DNA of 37,699 nucleotides from Rhodospirillaceae bacterium. GTDB lineage: Bacteria; Pseudomonadota; Alphaproteobacteria; Rhodospirillales; UBA2165. Both the position numbers and the translations under genes were made by a program. The stretch covers positions 1-37,699 of the forward strand of contig NZAK01000075.1 of assembly GCA_002687515.1 (NCBI GenBank), written 5' to 3'. The notes under the pieces were generated by a model that searched no databases, was not told where the DNA came from, and saw nothing but the letters and a program-made list of their open reading frames with translations. Every line of letters begins with the position of its first letter. Positions within the stretch are counted from its first letter, which is position 1. Shown piece after piece: positions 24,980-33,239 of this stretch.

Positions 24980-25558
24980 ATGGCTTATTATGAAAGCGTA
25001 TTTATTGCGCGGCAGGAAATATCCGCGCAGCAAGCTGACGCACTTGCAGATTCATTTACCGGTGTCATCGAGGAAAACGGCGGCAAGGTCACCAAGCGGG
25101 AAAGCTGGGGCCTGAAATCGCTTGCCTATCGCATAAAAAAGAACCGCAAGGGCCATTATATGATGTTCAACATCGATGGTCCTTCTTCGGCGGTGCAGGA
25201 AATGGAACGTCAAATGCGCCTGAACGAAGACATCCTTCGCATCCTGACCGTCAAGGTTGACGAGCTTGAGGAAGGCCCATCGGCGCAGATGCAGGGCCGC
25301 TCCGGCCGCGATGGCCGTTACGACGACAATGGTGACCGTCCGCGCCGCGCCAGCCGCGACGACCGCGCCGAAAGCGCCGCTGGTACGGGAGCCGATGCCA
25401 AGCCCGAGGCCAAGGTTGAAGCCAAGCCCGAGGCCGAGGAAGTAAAGGCCGAGGACAAACCAGACGAAGATAGCCCAGACGAAGATAGCCCAGACAAAGA
25501 TAGCCCAGACAAAGATAGCAATTCCGATAGCGGAGAAACCGAAGGAGAGGATCAATGA
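24980..25558 (+). CDS. rpsF: 30S ribosomal protein bS6 with long acidic C-terminal tail
   Basis: 192 aa. Residues 1-95 are the bS6 fold ([51 protein letters not shown]), which binds bS18 and the central domain of 16S rRNA. The rest is low-complexity and charged: an Arg/Asp-rich linker, then Glu/Asp/Lys/Pro repeats including four PD(E/K)DS units from a 15-nt tandem repeat (25460-25519). The core family is about 95-135 aa, so the tail is unusually long. AGGGGA precedes the ATG, and a structured leader lies upstream. The stop overlaps rpsR by 4 nt. Confidence 0.95.
   Translation: MAYYESVFIARQEISAQQADALADSFTGVIEENGGKVTKRESWGLKSLAYRIKKNRKGHYMMFNIDGPSSAVQEMERQMRLNEDILRILTVKVDELEEGPSAQMQGRSGRDGRYDDNGDRPRRASRDDRAESAAGTGADAKPEAKVEAKPEAEEVKAEDKPDEDSPDEDSPDKDSPDKDSNSDSGETEGEDQ
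25460..25519 (+). repeat. four 15-nt tandem repeats in the rpsF tail
   Basis: Unit CCAGACGAAGATAGC, four copies; the last two carry A for G at one position (CCAGACAAAGATAGC). They encode [20 protein letters not shown]. The near identity at DNA level points to recent slippage-type expansion. Confidence 0.9.
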
Positions 25559-25851
25559 GCGACAGCCAGGCTAGATCTTCGTCGGACCGGGGCGGCCGGC
25601 CGCAGTCCGGAGGCGGCGGTGGCGGCGGGCGGCGGCCTTTTTTCCGGCGCCGTAAAAGTTGCCCGTTTTCAGGCAAGAATTCGCCGAAGATCGACTATAA
25701 GGACGTCAAGTTGCTGTCGCGCTTTGTTTCCGAGCGCGGCAAGATCGTCCCCAGCCGGATCACGGCGGTTTCAGCCAAAAAGCAGCGCCTGCTTGCCAAG
25801 GCCATCAAAAGGGCCAGGTATCTGGCGCTCCTGCCCTACGTTTCCAGCTAA
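25555..25851 (+). CDS. rpsR: 30S ribosomal protein bS18
   Basis: 98 aa. A Gly/Arg-rich N-terminal extension (about 1-30) precedes the conserved bS18 core ([55 protein letters not shown]). It forms the bS6-bS18 heterodimer on the platform of the 30S subunit, and the 4-nt overlap with rpsF would help keep synthesis equal. The stop shares one base with the next start (TAATG). Confidence 0.96.
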   Translation: MSDSQARSSSDRGGRPQSGGGGGGGRRPFFRRRKSCPFSGKNSPKIDYKDVKLLSRFVSERGKIVPSRITAVSAKKQRLLAKAIKRARYLALLPYVSS

Positions 25852-26858
25852 TGACCGGGGCCCGGGGCCCCGCGACTGACAGGCCAGGCAGAGGCAGGCC
25901 AAGCGGGGCGGATATGCATAGGCAATTGATCATAGCAATGGCGGGCGGCCTGGCCAGCGCCGCTTTGTCGCTCGGCGTCCTGACCGGCAGCGGCGCCGCC
26001 ATCCTGTTCGCCTATTTTTCGCCGCTGCCGCTTTTACTGGTCGGGCTATCCCTTGGCCTGACCAGCGTATCGGTGGGCATCGCCCTTGCGGCTATCCTGG
26101 TGGCCTGGGTGGCGGGCGCCACTCAGGCCGCAATATACGGAATTTCGCTGGCCTTGCCGGTCTGGCTTATTACCCGATACGCTATCGGCACGCGAAAGCT
26201 AGCCGGCGGCAGCGCGGCCAGCTATTCGGCCGGGGATATCCTGGCGCGCATGGCCGTGCTCGGCGGGCTGCTGCTTATCTTCACCGCGCTGATGACGGCA
26301 TCGAACGAGGGCGGTTTCGCCGGTGCGGTACGCAGCTTCGTCGATACCATACTGGGCGCCCGCCTGGCGGCGAGCGGCGCCATTGACCGTGAAATGCTGG
26401 TCGACCGATTGGTGCCGTTGTTCCCGGCGGCAACCGCGTTGTCCTGGCTGGTGATGTTCGTCATTAACGCCACCCTGGCGCAAAGTTTCATCCGCAAGGC
26501 CGGAAAAAACCTGCGCTCGCAGACCGGTTACGCGCAAATCACGGTGCCGGAATGGTTCTATTGGATTTTCGTCGCCGTTGCCGCCATCGCCCTTGTCGCA
26601 TCGGGACCGGTCGAATATCTGGCGCGCAATTTGGTGGTTGTCCTTAGCGCCCCGTTTTTGTTCGCCGGTCTTGGCGTCATTCATATACTGGTGCAGCGGG
26701 TTGCGCTGCCGGGAATGGCCTTGACCGCGTTTTATATATTTATAATTTTGTTTTCCTGGGCGGGATTTGTTGTTGCCTGGCTCGGGTTTCTGGAACCCTG
26801 GGTCAGGCTGCGTGAACGCTACCGGCAACCGCCCGGGACCGATACGGAGGACGAGTAA
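25851..26858 (+). CDS. DUF2232 (YybS-like) integral membrane protein
   Basis: A 335-aa polytopic membrane protein with about eight hydrophobic segments (for example [57 protein letters not shown]). It fits the DUF2232/YybS family, often found between rpsR and rplI in alphaproteobacteria; biochemical role unknown. The start used is the ATG in the TAATG junction with rpsR. The next Met (codon 22, 25914) would remove a Gly/Arg-rich cytosolic head. The stop shares one base with the rplI start. Confidence 0.75.
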   Translation: MTGARGPATDRPGRGRPSGADMHRQLIIAMAGGLASAALSLGVLTGSGAAILFAYFSPLPLLLVGLSLGLTSVSVGIALAAILVAWVAGATQAAIYGISLALPVWLITRYAIGTRKLAGGSAASYSAGDILARMAVLGGLLLIFTALMTASNEGGFAGAVRSFVDTILGARLAASGAIDREMLVDRLVPLFPAATALSWLVMFVINATLAQSFIRKAGKNLRSQTGYAQITVPEWFYWIFVAVAAIALVASGPVEYLARNLVVVLSAPFLFAGLGVIHILVQRVALPGMALTAFYIFIILFSWAGFVVAWLGFLEPWVRLRERYRQPPGTDTEDE

Positions 26859-27577
26859 TGGAAGTCATACTTCTGGAGCGGATAGAAAAACTTGGACAGA
26901 TGGGCGACGTGGTCAACGTGCGCTCCGGGTATGCCCGCAACTACCTTCTGCCGCAAAGAAAGGCGGTCACCGCGACCGGCGACAACAAGATATTCTTCGA
27001 AGGCCAGCGCGCGCAATTGGAAGCGCGTAATCTCGAGCTTAAATCGGAAGCCGAGAAACTGGGCAAAAAAATCGAGGGGCTGTTGGTGACCATGGTGCGC
27101 CAGGCAGGCGATGCCGGCCAGCTATACGGTTCGGTCAATGCCCGCGATATCGCCGGCGGCGTGACCGAGGCCGGCTTCAGTATCGAACGCCGGCAGGTGA
27201 CGCTCGAGCGGCCGATCAAAACGGTTGGTCTGCACTCCGTTGCCCTGAGCCTGCATCCGGAAGTCCAGGTCACGGTGACCGCCAACGTTGCCCGCTCCGC
27301 CGACGAGGCCGAGATTCAGGAACGCACCGGTGAAGCGGTGATCAGGACCGACGAGGATGAGACCGGCGAACAGGACCTGCTGGCCCAGGCCCTGGCCGAG
27401 GATAATGAGACCGAGGATGATCAGAAAACCGGTGCCGGGGATGAAGGCGAAGGCGAAGACCAAGGCGGGGAGCAATCAGATAGCGCCGCAGAGGCCGAAG
27501 CCGATGCGCAGGAAGAGGACCCCGCCGCCGGGCAGAGCCAAGAAAATGTAGACGCGGAGGGTGACAAGGAGTCATAA
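26858..27577 (+). CDS. rplI: 50S ribosomal protein bL9 with long acidic C-terminal tail
   Basis: 239 aa against about 150 for the typical family member. Residues 1-50 are the N-terminal rRNA-binding domain with the signature [18 protein letters not shown], followed by the connecting helix (about 45-75) and the C-terminal domain ending near 148 ([15 protein letters not shown]). Residues 150-239 are low-complexity and strongly acidic (Glu/Asp/Gln/Gly). The tail parallels that of bS6 in the same operon. Binds 23S rRNA and reaches toward the neighbouring ribosome. ACGGAGGACGAGTA precedes the ATG, giving a good ribosome-binding site. Confidence 0.95.
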   Translation: MEVILLERIEKLGQMGDVVNVRSGYARNYLLPQRKAVTATGDNKIFFEGQRAQLEARNLELKSEAEKLGKKIEGLLVTMVRQAGDAGQLYGSVNARDIAGGVTEAGFSIERRQVTLERPIKTVGLHSVALSLHPEVQVTVTANVARSADEAEIQERTGEAVIRTDEDETGEQDLLAQALAEDNETEDDQKTGAGDEGEGEDQGGEQSDSAAEAEADAQEEDPAAGQSQENVDAEGDKES

Positions 27578-27580
27578 TAG

Positions 27581-27611
27581 CCCGCAACTTAACGGGGTGC
27601 CACTTTGCGGG
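27581..27611 (+). promoter_or_regulatory. hairpin abutting the ribosome-binding site of the cyclopropane synthase gene
   Basis: CCCGCAA (27581-27587) pairs perfectly with TTGCGGG (27605-27611) across a 17-nt loop, in the 45-nt gap between rplI and the next ATG (27623). The 3' arm supplies the first G residues of GGGAGG, the ribosome-binding site, so pairing could reduce translation of that gene. There is no T-run, so termination is less likely. Confidence 0.35.
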
Positions 27612-27622
27612 AGGTGGGCCGG

Positions 27623-28864
27623 ATGTTTCTTGTCGGTTTGTTGTTACGCCAGATCATCCAAAAGGGAACGCTTGAAATTATTGATGCGGGTGGGCGTCTG
27701 CACCGTTTCGGCGACGGCACCGATCCCAAGGTCACGATCCGCGCCCATAAGCGCTTGTTTCCCTGGAGGCTGGCTTTTTCGCCGTCGATGACGCTCGGCG
27801 AAAGCTACATGGATGGCAGCCTGACGGTCGAAAACGGCGGCCATATATCCGATTTTTTGGCTCTGATTTCGGAAAATGTCGGGAACGCCGGCTATCCAAA
27901 ATTCAACAAATTCTTCATGGCCGTTGACACGCTGTTCCGGCGCATTCAGCAATTCAATCCGATCGCCCGGGCGCAGCGTAACGTCGCCCACCACTACGAT
28001 TTGTCGGGCGGGCTGTACGAACTGTTCCTGGACCCGGACAAGCAGTATTCCTGTGCCTATTTCGAAACACCCGACACCAGCCTCGCCACCGCGCAGGAAG
28101 ACAAGAAACATCACATTGCCGCCAAACTTCTGCTTGGCGAAGGCCAGCGCGTCCTCGATATCGGATCGGGATGGGGCGGTTTGGGCCTTTATCTCGCGCG
28201 CCGGTTCCAGGCGCGGGTGACGGGCATCACCCTATCGGAAGAACAGTACAAAATTTCGAACCAGCGCGCGGCTGAGGAAAACCTGTCGCGCAATGCCGAG
28301 TTCCAGCTTCGCGATTACCGGACGCTGGAAGGCGAATTTGACCGCATCGTTTCGGTCGGTATGTTCGAGCATGTGGGTGTCAATCACTACCGGGCCTTTT
28401 TCCAGAAATTGAAGGACTTACTGGCCGCCGATGGCGTCGCGCTTTTACATACCATCGGGCGCAAGGGCCGGCCGGTTTCTACCGATCGCTGGGTCCGCAA
28501 ATACTTATTTCCCGGCGGCTGCATTCCCGCTCTATCTGAAATCACGCCGGCAATCGAAAAAGCAGGGCTGCTGGTCACCGACGTCGAAGTTCTTGGGCCC
28601 CACTACGCCGAAACCTTGCGCGCCTGGCAAAAGAACTTCCAGGCTAACCGCAACCAGGCCCTGGAAATTTATGACGAACGCTTCTGCCGCATGTGGGAAT
28701 ATTACCTGGCCTCCAGCGAGATTGCCTTTCGCCATCTGGACATGACCGTCTTCCAAATCCAATTGGCGCTGCGGCAGGATGCGGTTCCGATGTCCCGCAA
28801 TTACATCGCGCTCACCGAATCGGCCTTAAAAAACCCGAAAGCGGACAGCAGCCGCGCCGCCTGA
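27623..28864 (+). CDS. cyclopropane-fatty-acyl-phospholipid synthase family methyltransferase
   Basis: 413 aa. An N-terminal lipid-binding-like region (about 1-110) precedes a class I SAM methyltransferase with VLDIGSGWGGLGLYLARRF near 178, GITLSEEQYKISNQR near 203, VSVGMFEHVGVNHYRAFF near 248 and RKYLFPGGCIP near 292. It would add a methylene (or methyl) group from SAM to the double bond of membrane phospholipid acyl chains. I chose ATG 27623, preceded by GGGAGG, over TTG 27605. A 133-nt gap with a hairpin follows. It cannot be told from sequence whether the product is a cyclopropane or another methylated fatty acid. Confidence 0.88.
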   Translation: MFLVGLLLRQIIQKGTLEIIDAGGRLHRFGDGTDPKVTIRAHKRLFPWRLAFSPSMTLGESYMDGSLTVENGGHISDFLALISENVGNAGYPKFNKFFMAVDTLFRRIQQFNPIARAQRNVAHHYDLSGGLYELFLDPDKQYSCAYFETPDTSLATAQEDKKHHIAAKLLLGEGQRVLDIGSGWGGLGLYLARRFQARVTGITLSEEQYKISNQRAAEENLSRNAEFQLRDYRTLEGEFDRIVSVGMFEHVGVNHYRAFFQKLKDLLAADGVALLHTIGRKGRPVSTDRWVRKYLFPGGCIPALSEITPAIEKAGLLVTDVEVLGPHYAETLRAWQKNFQANRNQALEIYDERFCRMWEYYLASSEIAFRHLDMTVFQIQLALRQDAVPMSRNYIALTESALKNPKADSSRAA

Positions 28865-28880
28865 ACGCGGCTCGCCGGTT

Positions 28881-28900
28881 TTCCCGCGTAGCCGCGGGAA
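28881..28900 (+). terminator. hairpin terminator candidate after the cyclopropane synthase gene
   Basis: TTCCCGCG (28881-28888) pairs perfectly with CGCGGGAA (28893-28900) over 8 bp with a TAGC loop, 16 nt past the stop. The downstream sequence CGGGTGATTTT has only a short, displaced T-run, so termination may be partial. Confidence 0.45.
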
Positions 28901-28997
28901 CGGGTGATTTTCAAGGGCTTTGGAAGTTATCCCCGATATCCTCAAGGCTGTTGATCGATTCCGCCTTCCCCCGCTTCCCGTCCGGCTGTAATTTGCG

Positions 28998-30524
28998 ATG
29001 ATGGCGACGGGCGCACAACAACCGGTTTCCTTATCTCCGGCCGAGGGCGAAGAACGGACACTTCCGTCCTTCCGCTCGCCGCCGCACAATTTCGAAGCGG
29101 AAAAGGCGCTTCTGGGCGCCTTGATGGCCAATAACAACGCCTACGACCGGGTTTCCGATTTTCTGCGCCCGGAACAATTCGCCGATCCGGTGCACGGCCG
29201 CATCTACGAAGCCATCGCCAAGCTTCTCGATGCCAACCAAATCGCCGATCCGGTCACCCTGATAAACTTTTTCGAACAGGACGACACGCTCGCCGATGTC
29301 GGCGGCTCCGACTATTTGGCCGAACTAGCGGCATCCATGGTAAGCATCATCAACGCCCGGGAATACGGCCAGATCATTTACGATCTGCATCTGAAGCGCC
29401 AGCTTATCGATTTCGGCGAACAGGTCGTCAACCGCGCCTTCAGCCCCGAGGTCGACGATCCCTCGATGATGCAGATCGGCGACGCCGAGCAGCAGCTTTA
29501 CGACCTGGCCATGACCGGCGAGTTGGAAGGCGGCTTCCAGGCATTCGACGTATCGATCAAGGAAGCCATCATGCGGGCCGAAATAGCCCACAAGCGGGAC
29601 GGGCGCCTGGCCGGCGTCGGCACCGGGCTGCGCGATATCGACGATCTCTTGGGCGGCTTTCATCCCTCGGATTTGATTATCCTGGCAGGGCGCCCATCGA
29701 TGGGAAAAACGGCACTGGCCACCAATATCGCCTTCAACGCCGCCTACGATTATGAAACCGAAACCGACGCCAACGGGAACACCCGGACCATAAACGGCGC
29801 CGTCGTCGGGTTTTTCTCCCTCGAAATGTCGTCGGAACAACTGGCGGCGCGCATCCTTTCGGAACAGACCGAAATCGCCTCCGATAAAATGCGCCGCGGC
29901 ACGCTGACCAACGAGGAATTCGACAAGCTGGTCGAGGCGGCGCGCATGCTGCACAACCTGCCTATCTTCATTGATGACACGCCGGCTCTGACCGTGAATA
30001 CGCTGCGCACGCGGGCGCGGCGGCTGAAAAGCCAGCACAATCTCGGCCTGGTCATCGTCGATTACCTGCAACTGATGCAGGGCAATCTCCGCACCGACAA
30101 CCGGGTTCTTGAAATCGGCGAGATCACGCGCGGGCTCAAGACCCTGGCGAAAGAATTGGAAGTCCCGGTTTTGGCCCTCTCGCAACTCAGCCGCGCCGTC
30201 GAACAGCGCGAGGACAAGCGCCCGCTATTGTCGGATCTGCGTGAATCGGGAACCATCGAACAGGATTCTGACGTGGTCAGCTTCATCTTCCGCGAAGCCT
30301 ATTATCTTGAACGCGGGGAACCGGTCCATCGCCAGGATGAATCGACCGAAAAATTCTCCGAGCGCCATGAACGCTGGCAAACCCGCAGCGATGAAATGAA
30401 ACACCGTTCGGAATTGATCATCGCCAAGCAGCGCCACGGCCCGACCGGCAACGTCTCGCTGTACTTCGACGGCACCTATACGCGCTTTGCCGACTTGGAC
30501 ACTCAGCATACCGATACTTATTAA
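28998..30524 (+). CDS. dnaB: replicative DNA helicase DnaB
   Basis: A 508-aa hexameric 5'-3' helicase. The N-terminal DnaB domain lies at about 30-135 (PHNFEAEKALLGALM) and the RecA-like C-terminal domain at about 190-490. Walker A is GRPSMGKTAL near 232, FFSLEMSSEQLAARI follows, Walker B is LVIVDYLQLMQG near 351, with ALSQLSRAVEQREDKRP and SDLRESGTIEQDSD after it. No intein is present. An insertion between Walker A and the FFSLEMS strand (DYETETDANGNTRT) is common in alphaproteobacterial DnaB. Starts with tandem ATGs (28998 and 29001); the first is used. Confidence 0.96.
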   Translation: MMATGAQQPVSLSPAEGEERTLPSFRSPPHNFEAEKALLGALMANNNAYDRVSDFLRPEQFADPVHGRIYEAIAKLLDANQIADPVTLINFFEQDDTLADVGGSDYLAELAASMVSIINAREYGQIIYDLHLKRQLIDFGEQVVNRAFSPEVDDPSMMQIGDAEQQLYDLAMTGELEGGFQAFDVSIKEAIMRAEIAHKRDGRLAGVGTGLRDIDDLLGGFHPSDLIILAGRPSMGKTALATNIAFNAAYDYETETDANGNTRTINGAVVGFFSLEMSSEQLAARILSEQTEIASDKMRRGTLTNEEFDKLVEAARMLHNLPIFIDDTPALTVNTLRTRARRLKSQHNLGLVIVDYLQLMQGNLRTDNRVLEIGEITRGLKTLAKELEVPVLALSQLSRAVEQREDKRPLLSDLRESGTIEQDSDVVSFIFREAYYLERGEPVHRQDESTEKFSERHERWQTRSDEMKHRSELIIAKQRHGPTGNVSLYFDGTYTRFADLDTQHTDTY

Positions 30525-30542
30525 GCCGTTCCGGGGGGTGCC

Positions 30543-31676
30543 ATGACCGAAACCTCGGACGCCGAATTGACCATCGACCTGGGCGCCGTTCAAGGCAACT
30601 ATCAAATTTTAAGCGGCTATCTGCCGGCCGCCGAATTGGCGGCGGTGGTCAAGGCCGACGCCTATGGGTTGGGCATGAGCCGCATCGCCCCGGCCCTTAG
30701 GCACGCCGGCTGCAAGACATTCTTTGTCGCCACCTGCGCCGAGGGCATCAAACTTCGCGCCATCCTAAACGATGCCGATATCCATGTCTTCAACGGCCCG
30801 TTGCCCGGTGAAGAACCCGATTTCACCGAGGCGCGGCTGGTGCCGGTCCTCAACAGCCTGGAGCAACTGGCGATCTGGTCCGCCCATTGCGCCGGCTCGG
30901 AGACAACTTGCGCGGCCGATATTCAAATCGATTCCGGTATGACACGGTTGGGCCTGGACATGAAGGACCTGGCGCGGCTCGAATCTGAGCCGGATTTATT
31001 GGCCCCGATCGAGGTCGATGTGGTGCTCAGCCACCTGGCTTGCGCCGACCAGCCGGAGCATCCGATGAACACCCAACAACTGGCGTCATTCGAAGCCGCG
31101 GGCGCCAATATCAAGGGCAAGCGCCTAAGCCTCGCATCGTCATCGGCGATATATCTCGGGCCCCAATATCACTTCGATTTGGCACGCGCCGGGGCCGCGC
31201 TCTACGGCGTGAACCCAACGCCGGCGAAACCCAACCCGATGCGGCAAGTCATTCGAATTCAAGGGAAAATTCTGCAAGTTCGCTCCGTTGACACCCCTCG
31301 GAGCGTTGGCTATGGTGCCACCCACCGGGCCACCCGGCCGTCGAAGATCGCGACCGTCGCCGTCGGCTATGCCGACGGTTATTTGCGTTCTCTCGGCAAT
31401 GCCGGGACAGCCTATATCGATAGCCATGAGGTAGCCGTGGTGGGGCGCGTGTCGATGGATCTGACGACTCTCGATGTCGCCGACGTGCCCGATGAACTTC
31501 TCGCCTTGGGCCGCCCGGTTGATCTCGTCGGCCCTTTCAATCCGGTCGATCGGCTGGCCCGCCAGGCGGGCACCATCGGTTATGAGATTTTGACCAATAT
31601 CGGTAGGCGCTATCGGCGCCGTTACGTGGGCTGGGAAGGAATGCCAGAAGGAACGCCAGAAGGAATGCCGGAATGA
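30543..31676 (+). CDS. alr: alanine racemase Alr
   Basis: A 377-aa PLP enzyme making D-alanine for peptidoglycan. The PLP lysine is Lys37 in VVKADAYGLG, and the second catalytic base Tyr lies in SVGYGATHRA near 257. VAVGYADGYLRSLGN and GRVSMDLTTLDV complete the C-terminal domain. The last residues repeat EG(M/T)PE, encoded by three 12-nt units and absent from the family fold. The stop overlaps the mlaE start (ATGA). It lies 18 nt after dnaB, a common alphaproteobacterial neighbour pair. Confidence 0.95.
   Translation: MTETSDAELTIDLGAVQGNYQILSGYLPAAELAAVVKADAYGLGMSRIAPALRHAGCKTFFVATCAEGIKLRAILNDADIHVFNGPLPGEEPDFTEARLVPVLNSLEQLAIWSAHCAGSETTCAADIQIDSGMTRLGLDMKDLARLESEPDLLAPIEVDVVLSHLACADQPEHPMNTQQLASFEAAGANIKGKRLSLASSSAIYLGPQYHFDLARAGAALYGVNPTPAKPNPMRQVIRIQGKILQVRSVDTPRSVGYGATHRATRPSKIATVAVGYADGYLRSLGNAGTAYIDSHEVAVVGRVSMDLTTLDVADVPDELLALGRPVDLVGPFNPVDRLARQAGTIGYEILTNIGRRYRRRYVGWEGMPEGTPEGMPE
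31635..31670 (+). repeat. three 12-nt tandem repeats at the 3' end of alr
   Basis: Units GAAGGAATGCCA, GAAGGAACGCCA and GAAGGAATGCCG are followed by GAATGA, which contains the mlaE ATG and the alr TGA. They encode the Glu-Gly-Met/Thr-Pro tail. Each unit contains GAAGGAA, which is ribosome-binding-site-like, so copy number could affect mlaE translation. Confidence 0.85.
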
Positions 31677-32452
31677 ATTTTCTGCAATCGGTCGGCCGCT
31701 TTACGCTCGCCTTCCTGGGAACCGCCGGCCGGCTCAGCGTCTTCACCGGCACCGCTCTGATGCACGCCGTGCGTCCGCCTTTTTATCCGCGCATTATCCT
31801 CAAGCAAATGATCGAGATCGGATATTTCTCGCTTCCCGTGGTCGGGCTGACCGCCGTGTTCGCGGGGATGGTGCTGGCGCTGCAAAGTTTCACCGGATTT
31901 TCGCGCTTTTCCGCCGAGGGCGCGGTCGCCAATGTGGTTGTCCTGTCGATCACGCGCGAGCTTGGCCCGGTGCTGGCCGGGCTGATGGTATCGGGGCGTA
32001 TCGGCGCTTCGATGGCCGCCGAGATCGGCACCATGCGGGTCACCGAACAGGTCGACGCGCTGTCGACGCTTGCGACCAACCCGTTTAAGTATCTGGTGGC
32101 GCCGCGCTTCATCGCCGGGCTGACGATGCTTCCGATTCTGGTGTTTATCGCCGATATTATCGGAATTCTGGGCGGTTATCTGGTCAGCGTCTACGCGCTT
32201 GGCTTCAATCCGTCCAACTACCTGCAGAACACCTGGGACTTCATGGAAGCGTTCGACGTCGTATCGGGCCTGGTAAAGGCCAGCGTGTTCGGTTTTATCA
32301 TCACCCTGATGGGCTGTTACCACGGTTATTATTCCAAGGGCGGCGCCCAAGGCGTCGGCCAGGCGACCACCAACGCCGTGGTCTCGGCATCGATCCTGAT
32401 CCTCTGTTTCGACTACATCCTCACCCAGATTTTCTTTATCACGGATGGCTGA
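31673..32452 (+). CDS. mlaE: MlaE-type lipid ABC transporter permease
   Basis: A 259-aa MlaE/YrbE-family membrane permease of the phospholipid-trafficking (Mla/MCE) systems. Family motifs are present: FPVVGLTAVFAGMVLALQ-like segment near 58-75 (SLPVVGLTAVFAGMVLALQS), ARELGPV-type ITRELGPVLAGLMVSGRIGA near 100, and EIGTMRVTEQVDAL near 119. Five or six hydrophobic segments. It pairs with the ATPase encoded 8 nt into its end. The substrate-binding MCE protein MlaD is not found downstream, where radA stands instead. Confidence 0.88.
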   Translation: MNFLQSVGRFTLAFLGTAGRLSVFTGTALMHAVRPPFYPRIILKQMIEIGYFSLPVVGLTAVFAGMVLALQSFTGFSRFSAEGAVANVVVLSITRELGPVLAGLMVSGRIGASMAAEIGTMRVTEQVDALSTLATNPFKYLVAPRFIAGLTMLPILVFIADIIGILGGYLVSVYALGFNPSNYLQNTWDFMEAFDVVSGLVKASVFGFIITLMGCYHGYYSKGGAQGVGQATTNAVVSASILILCFDYILTQIFFITDG

Positions 32453-33218
32453 AGCCCGAACAAAAATCCGCATGGCGGACGTCCACAAGGCTTTCGGGTC
32501 GAAGGTGGTCCTGGACGGCTTCGACCTCGACGTAAAAACCGGCGAATCGATGGTGGTGATCGGCGGTTCCGGGGTCGGCAAATCGGTTATGCTCAAATGC
32601 CTCTTGGGCATTCTGACGCCGGAAAGCGGCTCGATTACCATCGACGGCGATAATGTGGTCGGCATCGGCACGCGCCAGCGCGACCGCGTCAACGCCAAGC
32701 TCGGCATGCTGTTTCAGGGCGCGGCGCTGTTTGACAGCCAATCGGTGTGGGAAAACGTCGCCTTCGGCCTGATCGCGCGCAAGGTCGGCCGCGAAGAAGC
32801 GCGCGAGATCGCCATGCGGAAGATAGCCATGGTCGGCCTCAAGCCGGAAATTGCCGAAACGTTCCCGTCCGATCTATCGGGCGGCATGAAAAAGCGCGTC
32901 GGCCTCGCCCGCGCCATCGCCGCCGATCCTGAAATAATATTTTTCGATGAACCGACCACCGGGCTCGATCCGTTGATGGGCGATATCATCAACGATCTGA
33001 TCGTCCATTGCGTCGAGGAAACCGGCGCGACGACGCTGACCATCACCCACGACATGCTGAGCGCGCGCAAGATCGCCGATCGCATCGCGATGATTTATGA
33101 TGGCAGGATTATTTGGGCCGGCGCCACCGACGATATCGACCAATCGGGCAACGAATTTGTGGAACAGTTCATCAACGGAAGCACGGACGGACCGATCCAG
33201 ATGGCCGTCCGCGACTGA
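32445..33218 (+). CDS. mlaF: MlaF-type lipid ABC transporter ATPase
   Basis: 257 aa. Walker A is GGSGVGKSV (about 40-48), the Q-loop GMLFQGAALFD lies near 87, the signature LSGGMKKRVGLARA near 145, Walker B IIFFDEPTTGLDP near 164, and the H-loop THDMLS near 203. The C-terminal extension is typical of MlaF. It drives phospholipid transfer with MlaE. The start overlaps mlaE by 8 nt, so the two are translationally coupled. Confidence 0.9.
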   Translation: MAEARTKIRMADVHKAFGSKVVLDGFDLDVKTGESMVVIGGSGVGKSVMLKCLLGILTPESGSITIDGDNVVGIGTRQRDRVNAKLGMLFQGAALFDSQSVWENVAFGLIARKVGREEAREIAMRKIAMVGLKPEIAETFPSDLSGGMKKRVGLARAIAADPEIIFFDEPTTGLDPLMGDIINDLIVHCVEETGATTLTITHDMLSARKIADRIAMIYDGRIIWAGATDDIDQSGNEFVEQFINGSTDGPIQMAVRD

Positions 33219-33239
33219 AACTTAAGAGACCGAAGCCGA

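Noticed and set aside
25052-25555. Minus-strand frame opposite rpsF encoding repeated FVWAI segments, looking like a repetitive membrane protein
   Set aside because: It is the antisense of the acidic 15-nt repeats in the bS6 tail; the repetition comes from rpsF coding sequence, and no ribosome-binding site or operon context supports it.
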